From Streptomyces sp. NRRL S-118 (GTDB lineage: Bacteria > Actinomycetota > Actinomycetes > Streptomycetales > Streptomycetaceae): a DNA stretch of 64,000 nt. A program made the position numbers and the translations under genes. The notes beneath the pieces were generated by a model. The model saw nothing but the letters and a program-made list of their open reading frames with translations, did no database searches and was not told where the DNA came from. The stretch covers positions 28,113 through 92,112 of the forward strand of contig NZ_KL591019.1 in assembly GCF_000716335.1 (NCBI RefSeq), given 5' to 3'. Shown one piece after another: positions 26,594-35,512 of the stretch (the first letter of the stretch is position 1; every line of letters begins with the position of its first letter).

Positions 26594-29026
26594 TCACCTC
26601 CCCGGCCCGTCCGCGGCGGCGTCGTCGAGCGGTGCGCGGGGGGACAGGGCCAGCTCGCTCCACACCTGCTTGCCGCCGCTGAGCGGCACCGATCCCCATG
26701 ACGTGGACAGCGCCTCGACCAGCAGCAGCCCGCGTCCGCCGGTGGCCTCCCAGTCCACGCTCGCCGACTTGACCGGGGCCCGGGGCGACGCGTCGTTCAC
26801 CGCGATCCTCAGCCGGTCCCCCGCGAGGGTGAGGTCGAGCCGCACCTCGCCCCGGGTGTGGGCGATGGCGTTGGTGACCAGTTCGGACACGACGAGCAGC
26901 GCCATGTCGACCTCCTCCTCCACGCCCCAGGCGCGCAGCGTGCGCCCGGTGAAGCGCCGTGCGTGCATGACCGCGTCGGGCAGCCGCCACACCGCCCATC
27001 GGGCCCGTACCGGCCGCACCCGCATGCCGTCGTAGCGCAGCAGCAGCACGGCCACGTCGTCGTCGCGCCGCCGCGTGCCCGCCACGAGCTCGTCGGCGAC
27101 GCGTCCGAGGTCGGCCGGGTCCGCCGCGTCGAGCACCGCGCGCACGGCGCGCAGTCCGTCCTCCAGGCGCAGGGCGGACGACTCGACCAGTCCGTCCGTG
27201 AGCAGGGCGACGACGGTGCCGGGCGTCAGTCCCACCTCGGTCAGCGGGAACTCGGCGTCCGCCATCACGCCCAGCGGCGGTCCGCCCTCGACCTCGGTCT
27301 CCTCGGTGGGCCCGTCGGGCGGGCGCAGCAGTGGCGGCAGGTGCCCGGCCCGGACGAGCAGGGCGATGCCCTCCTCCATGTCCAGATCGACGTAGCAGCA
27401 GGTGGCGAACAGGTCGGTCTCCATGCCGACCAGCAGCCGGTTGGCGTGGGCGACGACCACGTCGGGCGGGTGGCCCTCCACCGCGTAGGCGCGGATGGCC
27501 GTGCGCATCTGGCCCATGATCGTGGCGGCCCCGGCACTGTGGCCCTGCACGTCGCCGATGACGAGCGCCACATGGCCGTACGAGAGCGGGATGACGTCGT
27601 ACCAGTCGCCGCCCACCTCCAGGCCGACCGTCGCGGGCAGGTAGCGGGCGACGGCCGTGCCCCCGGGCAGGGCGGGCAGTTTGCGGGGCAGCAGGCTGCG
27701 CTGGAGCATCGTGGCGAGCTCGTGGCCCGCGTTCAGCGCGTGGGCGCGCGTCAGCGCCTGGCCGACCAGTCCCGCGGTCGCCGTCAGCAGGGAGCGCTCC
27801 TCCGGTCCGAACCGGTGCTCGCCGTCCCACCCGACCAGGCAGACGCCCACCATGCGGCCGTCCGCCGGCAGCGGCAGCACGGCCAGGCCCCCGGGGCCGA
27901 TGCCGAGGAGCCCCGGCTCCAGGTCGGTGCCCGGCGGCCACAGGGCGACGTGCCCCTCCCGCAGGGCGCCCTCCAGGGTCGGCAGGGAGTGGCAGGACGC
28001 GTCGGGCCACTCCGAGCGCCATTCGGAGCGCCACAGCTCCGGCCATGCGTCGGGCTCCGGCGGGTCGAGCAGCGTGACCACCAGGCGGTCGCCCTCCAGC
28101 TCGGCGACCGCCACCCTGTCGGCGTGCAGGGGTGCACGCAGCGACTCGACGACCACGCGGCTGACGTCCCGGATGGTCGTGGCTGCGGCCAGGGCCGTGG
28201 ACAGCCGCTGCACCAGGGAGACCTCGTCGGGGGTCGGGCGCAGGTAGGAGGCGTCGCCCACCACGCCGAGCATCCTCTCCGGCCGGCCGTCGGGGCCGGC
28301 GAGCACGCGGCTCCGCAGTCCCAGCCACCGCAGTTCACCGCCCGGTCGGCGGATCCGGAACGCCAGCTGCTGGTGGGCGTCGGGCCGGTCCGGTTCCACG
28401 ACCGACATCAGGGCGGGCACGTCGTCCGGAACGGCGCAGGCCAGCAGCGTGGACACCTGTCCGTCGAAGTCGCCCGGCGGGATGCCCAGCAGGGCGAGCA
28501 CCTGCGCGTCCACTTCCATGCGGCCCGTGCGCAGGGTGAGGGCGAACGTGCCGCCGCGCGGCGGCAGCAGGGCGGGGCCCGCGAGGGCGCCGGTCTCGGC
28601 CGGGGCGGCGACCCGGGCCGCGGCGGCCTCCAGCCCGGCGGCGGTCTGGTCGGCGTACAGCTCCAGCAGCGCCCGCTGGTCGGCGTGGAACCCGTCCTCC
28701 GCCTTCCGTACGACGACGAGGCAGCCCAGCAGCGCCCGCTCGCCGTGCCCGCCGCCGCCGAGCGGCAGCGCGCCCACGGAGACCGGGCTGTCCACGCCGT
28801 AGCGGACGAGATCCTGCGCGCTCAGCCACAGCGGCCGCCCCGTGCGGCAGGCGTCGGCGACCGGGGAGCGCCCGCCGAGGTCGTACGCCGGCGGGATCCC
28901 GTACGGCCCGTGGGTGTCGCCGGCCGTCTCGGCCAGCCGCAGCTCGCCACCGCCGTCGGCGGGGACGTAGACAGCGGCGAGCTCCACCCCGCAGGACGCA
29001 AAGATCTGCCCGGTCAAAGCGCGCAC
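26594..29026 (-). CDS. GAF-PAS-GAF-SpoIIE phosphatase-HATPase protein, first gene of the ABC operon
   Basis: 810 residues. GAF (about 1-140), PAS (about 155-262, [13 protein letters not shown]), a second GAF (about 270-430), PP2C/SpoIIE (about 440-670: [48 protein letters not shown]) and a HATPase (about 680-800: [28 protein letters not shown]). It has no membrane segment. Such proteins switch anti-sigma or STAS partners. GTG 29026 is the only plausible start after an in-frame TAG at about 29075; its ribosome site is poor. It leads an operon for a sugar-type importer, an unusual linkage. Confidence 0.85.
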   Translation of the reverse strand: MRALTGQIFASCGVELAAVYVPADGGGELRLAETAGDTHGPYGIPPAYDLGGRSPVADACRTGRPLWLSAQDLVRYGVDSPVSVGALPLGGGGHGERALLGCLVVVRKAEDGFHADQRALLELYADQTAAGLEAAAARVAAPAETGALAGPALLPPRGGTFALTLRTGRMEVDAQVLALLGIPPGDFDGQVSTLLACAVPDDVPALMSVVEPDRPDAHQQLAFRIRRPGGELRWLGLRSRVLAGPDGRPERMLGVVGDASYLRPTPDEVSLVQRLSTALAAATTIRDVSRVVVESLRAPLHADRVAVAELEGDRLVVTLLDPPEPDAWPELWRSEWRSEWPDASCHSLPTLEGALREGHVALWPPGTDLEPGLLGIGPGGLAVLPLPADGRMVGVCLVGWDGEHRFGPEERSLLTATAGLVGQALTRAHALNAGHELATMLQRSLLPRKLPALPGGTAVARYLPATVGLEVGGDWYDVIPLSYGHVALVIGDVQGHSAGAATIMGQMRTAIRAYAVEGHPPDVVVAHANRLLVGMETDLFATCCYVDLDMEEGIALLVRAGHLPPLLRPPDGPTEETEVEGGPPLGVMADAEFPLTEVGLTPGTVVALLTDGLVESSALRLEDGLRAVRAVLDAADPADLGRVADELVAGTRRRDDDVAVLLLRYDGMRVRPVRARWAVWRLPDAVMHARRFTGRTLRAWGVEEEVDMALLVVSELVTNAIAHTRGEVRLDLTLAGDRLRIAVNDASPRAPVKSASVDWEATGGRGLLLVEALSTSWGSVPLSGGKQVWSELALSPRAPLDDAAADGPGR

Positions 29027-29153
29027 CGCCTGTCGTACGCGGAAGCCACCAGCGTGTGCCGCTGTGCCTCGCCTCTACCCCATGCTGCTCCTTCCCGGGC
29101 GGGAGCAGCCAGTCAGGACGACCGTGCGGACGGGTCGTACGGCCGGGCGCGGG

Positions 29154-29304
29154 TCAGCGCGTCCAGGTCCCGTCGGTGACCTCGGGCAGGTCCTGGCGGG
29201 AGAAACCGTTGTGGTCCTGCCCGCCGGTGCGCGTCGGTGCGCGTCGAGGGGGTGACCTCCCCGTCGGTGAGCGGTGCGGCGTGCGGATGCGTGGTCGTGG
29301 GCAT
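29154..29304 (-). pseudogene. Broken small gene (46 aa when repaired), 10-bp tandem duplication
   Basis: ATG 29304 has an excellent GGAGG six bases upstream. The first 21 codons ([20 protein letters not shown] then Thr) have normal GC-rich third bases. After 29244 the frame loses that bias, and the bias reappears one frame over, ending [24 protein letters not shown] and stop at 29154. At 29225-29244 the 10-mer CGGTGCGCGT occurs twice in tandem. Removing one copy rejoins both parts into a 46-residue protein. As written, the ATG reads 63 residues to 29113. I do not recognise the family. The duplication may be a fixed lesion, a phase switch or an assembly error. Confidence 0.6.
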
Positions 29305-29568
29305 GTTGTACCTCCGCGGGTTCGGGTGCCCGCCCGGGGCGGTGTCCTCCCGTGCACCGCCCCGGCGGTCACCCGCCCGGCCTCCGCGCCCCGCGCCCCG
29401 GCCCGGCCCCGACTTGCCGGAATCGGTCCCCGAGGGGCGTGCCGGGGGCGCACGCCGGGCATGCCCGACGGGAACATCCGTACGGAGGGGCATCCCCACG
29501 GAACACGACGGACCGGCGATCATGGTCCGTGTACTGGTCGCACAGGACCGATACGGAGGAGCGAACAC

Positions 29569-31209
29569 ATGCCGAACGAGCGCGCGGGACAGCAGGCGCG
29601 ACCGGAGGACCTGGTCGACGTGGCCCGGCTGGTGACCGCGTACTACGCCGTGCATCCCGACCCGGCCGAACCGGCCCAGCGGGTGGCTTTCGGAACGTCG
29701 GGGCACCGCGGGTCGTCCCTCGCCGCGGCGTTCAACGAGGACCACATCGCGGCGACGAGCCAGGCGATCTGCGAGTACCGGGAACGGCAGGGGATCGACG
29801 GGCCGCTGTTCCTCGGGGCGGACACCCACGCCCTGTCGGAGCCGGCCCGGGTGACGGCCGTGGAGGTCTTCGCCGCCAACGGCGTGACCGTGCTCATCGA
29901 CGCGGCCGACGGCTACACCCCCACCCCGGCGGTGTCCCTCGCGATCCTCACCCACAACCGCGGCCGCACCTCCGGCCTGGCCGACGGCGTGGTGGTCACG
30001 CCCTCGCACAACCCGCCGGCGGACGGCGGGTTCAAGTACAACCCGCCGAGCGGCGGCCCCGCCGGGTCGGAGGCGACCGGCTGGATCCAGGAGCGGGCCA
30101 ACGAGATCATCACCGGTGGCCTCAAGGACGTCCGGCGCCTCCCCTGGGCCCGCGCGCTCGCGGCGCCCACCACGGGCCGGTACGACTTCCTCGGCGCCTA
30201 CGTGGACGACCTGCCGTCCGTCCTCGACCTGGACGCCGTGCGCGGCGCGGGCGTCCGCATCGGGGCGGATCCGCTCGGCGGTGCCTCCGTGGCGTACTGG
30301 GGCCGTATCGCCGAGCAGCACCGGCTCGACCTGACGGTGGTGAACCCGCACACGGATCCGACGTGGCGCTTCATGACGCTGGACTGGGACGGCAGGATCC
30401 GGATGGACTGCTCGTCGCCGTACGCCATGGCCTCGCTCATCGAGGCCCGTGACCGCTTCGCCATCGCCACCGGCAACGACGCGGACGCCGACCGGCACGG
30501 CATCGTCACCCCGGACGGCGGGCTGATGAACCCCAACCACTACCTGGCCACCGCGATCGACTACCTGTTCCGCCACCGCGAGCGGTGGCCGGCCGGTGCG
30601 CGGGTCGGCAAGACCCTGGTGTCGTCCGGCATGATCGACCGCGTCGCCGCCGGTCTCGGCCGGGAGCTGGTCGAAGTGCCCGTCGGGTTCAAGTGGTTCG
30701 TGGACGGGCTGGCCGACGGCACGCTCGGCTTCGGCGGCGAGGAGTCGGCCGGCGCGTCGTTCCTGCGCCGCGACGGCTCGGTGTGGACCACCGACAAGGA
30801 CGGCATCGTCCTGGCGCTGCTCGCCTCCGAGATGCTGGCGGTCACGGAGCGCACGCCCAGCGAGCACTACGCCGCGTTCACCGAGCGGTTCGGCGAGCCG
30901 GCCTACGCCCGTGTCGACGCGCCGGCCTCCCGCGAGGAGAAGGCCGCGCTGGGCCGCCTCTCCCCCGCCCAGGTGACCGCCGACTCGCTCGCCGGCGAGC
31001 CGATCACCTCGGTCCTGACCGAGGCGCCGGGCAACGGCGCGCCCATCGGCGGCATCAAGGTGTCCACCGCGAACGCCTGGTTCGCGGCGCGTCCCTCGGG
31101 CACGGAGGACGTCTACAAGGTGTACGCCGAGTCGTTCCACGGCCCCGAGCACCTGGCGCGCGTGCAGCAGGAGGCCCAGTCCGTCGTGTCGGCGGCGCTG
31201 GCCGGCTGA
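29569..31209 (+). CDS. pgm: Phosphoglucomutase (alpha-D-glucose phosphate-specific)
   Basis: 546 residues from ATG 29569 with GGAGGA eight bases upstream. Active-site phosphoserine loop [14 protein letters not shown] (Ser about 146), N-terminal [13 protein letters not shown], metal loop [13 protein letters not shown], sugar loop [12 protein letters not shown] and phosphate-binding [14 protein letters not shown] are all intact. It interconverts glucose-1-phosphate and glucose-6-phosphate, linking glycolysis with glycogen, trehalose and UDP-glucose synthesis. Monocistronic; a hairpin follows. Confidence 0.95.
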   Translation: MPNERAGQQARPEDLVDVARLVTAYYAVHPDPAEPAQRVAFGTSGHRGSSLAAAFNEDHIAATSQAICEYRERQGIDGPLFLGADTHALSEPARVTAVEVFAANGVTVLIDAADGYTPTPAVSLAILTHNRGRTSGLADGVVVTPSHNPPADGGFKYNPPSGGPAGSEATGWIQERANEIITGGLKDVRRLPWARALAAPTTGRYDFLGAYVDDLPSVLDLDAVRGAGVRIGADPLGGASVAYWGRIAEQHRLDLTVVNPHTDPTWRFMTLDWDGRIRMDCSSPYAMASLIEARDRFAIATGNDADADRHGIVTPDGGLMNPNHYLATAIDYLFRHRERWPAGARVGKTLVSSGMIDRVAAGLGRELVEVPVGFKWFVDGLADGTLGFGGEESAGASFLRRDGSVWTTDKDGIVLALLASEMLAVTERTPSEHYAAFTERFGEPAYARVDAPASREEKAALGRLSPAQVTADSLAGEPITSVLTEAPGNGAPIGGIKVSTANAWFAARPSGTEDVYKVYAESFHGPEHLARVQQEAQSVVSAALAG

Positions 31210-31223
31210 CACCGGGACGCCTC

Positions 31224-31241
31224 CCGGCCCCGCCGGGCCGG
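31224..31241. terminator. Hairpin after pgm
   Basis: CCGGCCC / GGGCCGG, 7-bp stem, 4-nt loop, 15 bases past the pgm stop and before the convergent HATPase gene. Confidence 0.5.
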
Positions 31242-31268
31242 CCCCGCGCGGGTCCCGCCAGGGGCCCG

Positions 31269-31676
31269 TCAGCCCACGCTCATCGCGAAGGTGACGGTGC
31301 TTCCGGCGGGGCCCGGGACGACCGTGAGGCGGTCGGTGATGAGCCGGGTCAGCCACAGGCCGCGGCCGGGACGGAAGCCGTTGAGGCCGGGCGCGAGGTC
31401 GGGGATGACCTCCTCGGTGAAGCCCGGCCCGCGGTCGCTGATCCGGCACTCCAGCTCGCCCGGGACGCGGGCGAGGACCAGCAGCCCCTGCCCGCCGCCG
31501 TGCTGCACGGCGTTGGCGGCGACGGCGTCCATGGCCACCACGAAGTCCCCGCGCCGGGGCTCGGGGAGCCCGGCGAAGGCGGCGTAGCTCTCCACCAGGA
31601 CGCGCAGCGGCGGGATGTCCGCGGCGCCGAAGCGGCGACGGAGCAGGACTTCCTCGGCACTCGGGTGCAGGGTCAT
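31269..31676 (-). CDS. Anti-sigma-type HATPase protein (RsbW-like)
   Basis: 135 residues. A single GHKL ATPase domain: DFVVAMDAVAANAVQHGG (N-box), ISDRGPGFTEE (G1), GRGLWLTRLITD (G2). Such proteins phosphorylate STAS antagonists or hold sigma factors. It follows the MEDS-STAS gene by 4 bp, so the pair are cotranscribed and probably interact. Shorter than a true histidine kinase, with no phospho-acceptor His. Confidence 0.85.
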   Translation of the reverse strand: MTLHPSAEEVLLRRRFGAADIPPLRVLVESYAAFAGLPEPRRGDFVVAMDAVAANAVQHGGGQGLLVLARVPGELECRISDRGPGFTEEVIPDLAPGLNGFRPGRGLWLTRLITDRLTVVPGPAGSTVTFAMSVG

Positions 31677-31680
31677 GGCG

Positions 31681-32568
31681 CTATCCCGTCACTTCCAGGC
31701 CGGCCGGGTCGACGCCGAGGCGTCGCAGCAGCAGCGCGTGCCCCGCGGAGCAGCGGACCCGTACGGGCCGTTCGGGCGCGGACCGGGCGATCCGGCGGAC
31801 GAGCTCGGCCGCGCACTCGGCGCTCAGGAACCCGGTGCGCCGCAGGTCCACGGTGACCGGCCCGGACGCCCCGCTGTTCCGGAACAGCGCGGACAGCGCC
31901 TCGGCGAACCGGGGGGCGGTCGCCAGGTCCGCCTCCCCGATGACGCGCAGCGTGCCGTTGCCGTACAGGCACCTCAACTGCCCGAGCCGCGGCAGCAGGT
32001 TCCGCGGGTGGGCCCGGCACATGGCTTCGAGGACCGGCCCGGGGAAGCGGCGCCGGTCGTACGCGCAGATCTCGCTGTAGAAGCCGTCGGCGAACAGGTG
32101 GCCGGCCCGGCGCTCACGGTCCATCATCACGTCCAGTCCGGCGCCGAGATCGGCGACCCAGCCCATGTCGATGCAGGTGCGCAGCCCGCTGTACCCCGCG
32201 GCGCGGGCGGCCTCGGCCTCCTCCGTGATGCGCCGCCACTGCCGGTCGGCGGTGAACCGCCGCTGCGGCAGGATCAGTTCCCGCATACTGCTCAGCTCCA
32301 GTTGCGTCCTTTCGTAGCCGGAGGCCGCCGCCAGCCCGGGTGCCTCCTGGAGCCGCGCCCGGACGTCCGCCTCGCTCAGGTGCGGCGGCCCGAGGACGAT
32401 GACCTTCTCGCCGCGGACCAGTCCGGCCCAGACGAAGGCGGCCAGTACGTCCCAGCCGGGGGCGTCGCCGTCGTAGCACAGGAACGCGTGGTCCCCGGCG
32501 CCCATCTGCTGCACGGGCAGCGTCCCGGGATGCTGCGCCTCGCCGGCGAGCCCGCCCACGTCACCCAC
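31681..32568 (-). CDS. MEDS-STAS fusion regulator
   Basis: 295 residues. An N-terminal MEDS domain (about 20-190; GDHAFLCYDGDAPGWDVLAAF, KVIVLGPPHLSE, MDRERRAGHLFADGFYSEICAYDRRRF) is followed by a STAS domain (about 200-290; GPVTVDLRRTGFLSAECAAELVR). MEDS is a methanogen/methylotroph-type sensor fold often fused to STAS or HATPase partners. GTG 32568 overlaps a G-rich stretch, so GTG 32559 is possible. In operon with the HATPase gene; a complex palindrome lies just upstream, and an FAD oxidoreductase is divergent. Confidence 0.82.
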   Translation of the reverse strand: MGDVGGLAGEAQHPGTLPVQQMGAGDHAFLCYDGDAPGWDVLAAFVWAGLVRGEKVIVLGPPHLSEADVRARLQEAPGLAAASGYERTQLELSSMRELILPQRRFTADRQWRRITEEAEAARAAGYSGLRTCIDMGWVADLGAGLDVMMDRERRAGHLFADGFYSEICAYDRRRFPGPVLEAMCRAHPRNLLPRLGQLRCLYGNGTLRVIGEADLATAPRFAEALSALFRNSGASGPVTVDLRRTGFLSAECAAELVRRIARSAPERPVRVRCSAGHALLLRRLGVDPAGLEVTG

Positions 32569-32573
32569 CCCCG

Positions 32574-32601
32574 TGTAACCGATGTGTAGCGCTACGTTAC
32601 A
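32574..32601. promoter_or_regulatory. Nested palindrome between divergent genes
   Basis: TGTAAC (32574-32579) and GTTACA (32596-32601) are inverted, and between them lies the perfect 10-bp palindrome GTAGCGCTAC (32586-32595). It is 6 bases upstream of the MEDS-STAS start and about 100 bases before the FAD oxidoreductase, so it could control either. Confidence 0.5.
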
Positions 32602-32702
32602 GACTCATGGCGATCTCCTGGTAGCCGGGTGACGGGAACCCGACCGCGCTTGCGCCCCTCCTCCTCTGTGCACGACGACAACGGAGCGGTGGGGAACGGA
32701 CG

Positions 32703-34376
32703 ATGGAAGAGACGCGCGAGGCGGGTACGTACGGAGCGGAGGCCGGCGCGGGTGCCGGGACGGACACCGGTCCGGCCGGTAGGGCCGGGCGCGGCGGACC
32801 GAGCCGGCGCCGGCTGCTGGGGGCGGGTGCCGCCGCTGCCTCGGGGGCGCTGTTCACCGGGATCGCCGGGGTACGGGCGGCCGGTCCCACCTCGTCGCCG
32901 GCCCCGGCAAGGGTGGTACCGGTGGCCGGCACGGCACCCGCCGCGCCCCGCAAGGGGGACTGGGCGGCGCTGGCCCGGAGCCTGGACGGATCGCTGCTGC
33001 GGCCGGGCGACCGCGACTACGACGCGGCCCGGACGCTGTTCAACCCCCGGTTCGACGGCGTACGGCCCGCGGGCGTCGCGTACTGCGCCCGACCCGAGGA
33101 CGTCCGTTCCTGCCTGGAGTTCGCCCGCCGGCACCGGGTGCCGGTCGCGGTGCGCAGCGGCGGCCACTCGTACACGGGCTGGTCGTCGGGGCCCGGACTG
33201 ATCGTGGACGTCCAGAGGATGGCGTCCGTCTCGGTGGGCTCCGGGACGGCGACGATCGGCGCCGGGGCCAAACTCATCGACGTGTACGACCGGTTGACCG
33301 CGCGCGGCCGGACCGTCCCGGCCGGGTCCTGCCCCACGGTGGGCGTCGCGGGCCTGACGCTGGGGGGCGGCATAGGGGTGGTCAGCCGGGCCTACGGGCT
33401 GACCAGTGACAGCCTGACCGGCGCCAGGATCGTCACGGCCGACGGCCGGATCCGGGACGTCGACGCCCGCCGCGACCCCGATCTGTTCTGGGCGCTGCGC
33501 GGCGGCGGGAACGCCCAGTTCGGTGTCGTCACCGAACTGCGGATGCGCACGCACGCGGCGCCGGAGTGCACCACGTTCTTCCTCAGCTGGCCGTGGGCGC
33601 GGGCGGCGGCCGTCGTCCGCGAGTGGCAGCGCTGGGCGCCGACCGCGCCCGACGGGATCTGGGCCAACCTCCACCTGGCCGCCCCGGTGGGCGGGCGGCC
33701 CGGGTCCGTCCGCGTCGGTGGCCTCGCCCTCACCGGCCGCAGGGACCTGGAGAACCGGCTCGACCGGCTCGCCGACGCCATCGGTGCGGCGCCCCGCTCG
33801 GAGTCGGTGCGCACCCGCCCGTTCATGGACGCGATGAAGGTGATGGGCGGCGTGTCGGGCTTCACCATCGCGCAGGCCCACCAGAAGGGCAGTCTGCCGG
33901 GCCGCACCCCGCAGGGCCGGGTGGCGCGCGAATCGTACGCGGCCCGCTCGGACTTCTACACGCGCCGCATCCCGGCCGACGGCATCCGGGCGCTCGTCTC
34001 GCGGGTGGAGCAACTGGCCCGGCTGTCCGGCGGCGGAGCGGGCAGCATCGCGCTGGACGCCATGGGCGGGGCGGTGAACCGGGTCCGGGCCACCGACACG
34101 GCGTTCGTCCACCGTGACGCGCTCTTCCTGGCCCAGTACATCGTCTCCTGGCCGGACAAGGCCGCCGCGGCGACGGTGAAGCGGCACCGGGCCTGGCTCG
34201 ACGGCACGTACGACGCGATGCGGCCGTGGGCGAGCGGTCAGGCGTACCAGAACTACACCGATCCCGCGCTGCGCGACTGGCGCCGGGCCTATTACGGGGT
34301 GAACATCGACCGCTTGGTGAAGGTGAAGGCGGCCTACGACCCCGGGCGCCTCTTCCGCCACCCGCACGCCTTCTGA
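32703..34376 (+). CDS. Secreted FAD-linked oxidoreductase (BBE family, bicovalent flavin type)
   Basis: 557 residues. A twin-arginine signal (PSRRRLLGAGAAAASGALF, about 33-51) indicates export after folding. The FAD domain has VAVRSGGHSYTGWSSGPG (His for covalent flavin) and GSCPTVGVAGLTLGGGIG (Cys for the second bond), so bicovalent FAD is likely. The C-terminal BBE motif is WRRAYYGVNIDRLVKVKAAYDP. Members oxidise alcohols, sugars or alkaloid-like substrates with O2. ATG 32703 has GGGGA seven bases upstream. Confidence 0.9.
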   Translation: MEETREAGTYGAEAGAGAGTDTGPAGRAGRGGPSRRRLLGAGAAAASGALFTGIAGVRAAGPTSSPAPARVVPVAGTAPAAPRKGDWAALARSLDGSLLRPGDRDYDAARTLFNPRFDGVRPAGVAYCARPEDVRSCLEFARRHRVPVAVRSGGHSYTGWSSGPGLIVDVQRMASVSVGSGTATIGAGAKLIDVYDRLTARGRTVPAGSCPTVGVAGLTLGGGIGVVSRAYGLTSDSLTGARIVTADGRIRDVDARRDPDLFWALRGGGNAQFGVVTELRMRTHAAPECTTFFLSWPWARAAAVVREWQRWAPTAPDGIWANLHLAAPVGGRPGSVRVGGLALTGRRDLENRLDRLADAIGAAPRSESVRTRPFMDAMKVMGGVSGFTIAQAHQKGSLPGRTPQGRVARESYAARSDFYTRRIPADGIRALVSRVEQLARLSGGGAGSIALDAMGGAVNRVRATDTAFVHRDALFLAQYIVSWPDKAAAATVKRHRAWLDGTYDAMRPWASGQAYQNYTDPALRDWRRAYYGVNIDRLVKVKAAYDPGRLFRHPHAF

Positions 34377-34388
34377 GGCGGAACGGGA

Positions 34389-34432
34389 CGCGTCACCGGT
34401 TCGCCCCTCCCGGGGGGCGAACCGGTGACGCG
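34389..34432. terminator. Perfect 19-bp hairpin after FAD oxidoreductase
   Basis: Arms 34389-34407 and 34414-34432 pair perfectly over 19 bp around a 6-nt loop. The core is CGTCACCGGTTCGCCCC. It starts 12 bases after the upstream stop. An exceptionally stable stem, no U-tract. Confidence 0.8.
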
Positions 34433-34492
34433 GGTGTCACGCTGCTGCGGTACGGCCTGTGCCCCTGTGCCCCCGAGACCGAGGAACCGCCC

Positions 34493-35287
34493 GTGATCAC
34501 GACTGACTTCGCCACCGGCTCCCCCTGCTGGCTCGACCTCGGCGCGCCCGACGTGGCGGCGACCGCCAGGTTCTACGGAGCCGTCTTCGGCTGGGAGTTC
34601 CAGCCGTTCAGCGCCGAGGACGCGCAGTACGGCTTCTTCAAGCTGGACGGCAAGGTCGTCGCCGGCATCGGGCCGCTCACCGAGGAGGGCGCCCGCTCCG
34701 CCTGGATGATCTACTTCCGCACGGCCGACGCCGAGGCCACCACGGAGGCGGTGCGACGGGCGGGCGGCACGGTGCGGGTCGAGCCGATGGACGCCGACGG
34801 CGAGGGCCGCATGGCGCAGTTCACCGACCCGCAGGGCGGCCAGTTCGCGGTCTGGCAGCCGGGCAGCTTCTCGGGGGTCGACGCGGTCGACGCACCGGGA
34901 ACCCTGTCGTGGACGGAGCTGTACACCACGGACGCCGCCGCGGCGAAGGAGTTCTACGGCAGTCTGTTCGACTGGCAGACGCAGGACATGGACCTGCCCG
35001 GCGGGGGCGGCACGTACGCGCTCATCACCCCGTCCGGCCTGCCCCCGGAGCGCATGCACGGCGGCGTGATGCAGCTCCCGTCGGAGGCGCTCGCGCTGAA
35101 CGGCGGCCGCCCGTACTGGCATCCGGTCTTCGGGACCACGGACTGCGATGCGACCGTCGCGAAGGTCACCTCCAACGGCGGCACCGTCCAGATGGGCCCG
35201 GAGGACGCGGAGGGCGTCGGCCGGCTCGCCGTCTGTGTGGACCCGTCCGGAGCCGACTTCGTGGTGCTCGCCCCGGCGGAGAGCTGA
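34493..35287 (+). CDS. VOC family protein (two glyoxalase-fold domains)
   Basis: 264 residues from GTG 34493 behind GAGGAA. Two VOC modules, starting SPCWLDLGAPDVAATARFYG (about 10) and GTLSWTELYTTDAAAAKEFYG (about 138), each ending with a QFAVWQ or FVVLAP strand. Likely metal-binding positions are partly hydrophobic, so catalytic activity is uncertain. Similar Streptomyces proteins are called hydroxylase or glyoxalase-like. No clear operon partner. Confidence 0.88.
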   Translation: MITTDFATGSPCWLDLGAPDVAATARFYGAVFGWEFQPFSAEDAQYGFFKLDGKVVAGIGPLTEEGARSAWMIYFRTADAEATTEAVRRAGGTVRVEPMDADGEGRMAQFTDPQGGQFAVWQPGSFSGVDAVDAPGTLSWTELYTTDAAAAKEFYGSLFDWQTQDMDLPGGGGTYALITPSGLPPERMHGGVMQLPSEALALNGGRPYWHPVFGTTDCDATVAKVTSNGGTVQMGPEDAEGVGRLAVCVDPSGADFVVLAPAES

Positions 35288-35512
35288 CACGGCGGCCGTT
35301 GCGATGCCGCGGCTCCTCGCGGCGGCCCGTTCGGGGCCCATCACGAGGCGGCGGCCCTGTCCGGGGGCACGGGGCGGGCGCGCGTCCGGGCCGGGCGCCC
35401 GGGGTGCGGACCGGCGCACGAGAGGAGCGCGTACTGATCCGGACGGGTGACCACCGGTGTACACGCCGTCGGCCCGGTGCTCTTCCGCGGACCCGGTGGC
35501 GATCATGCGACG

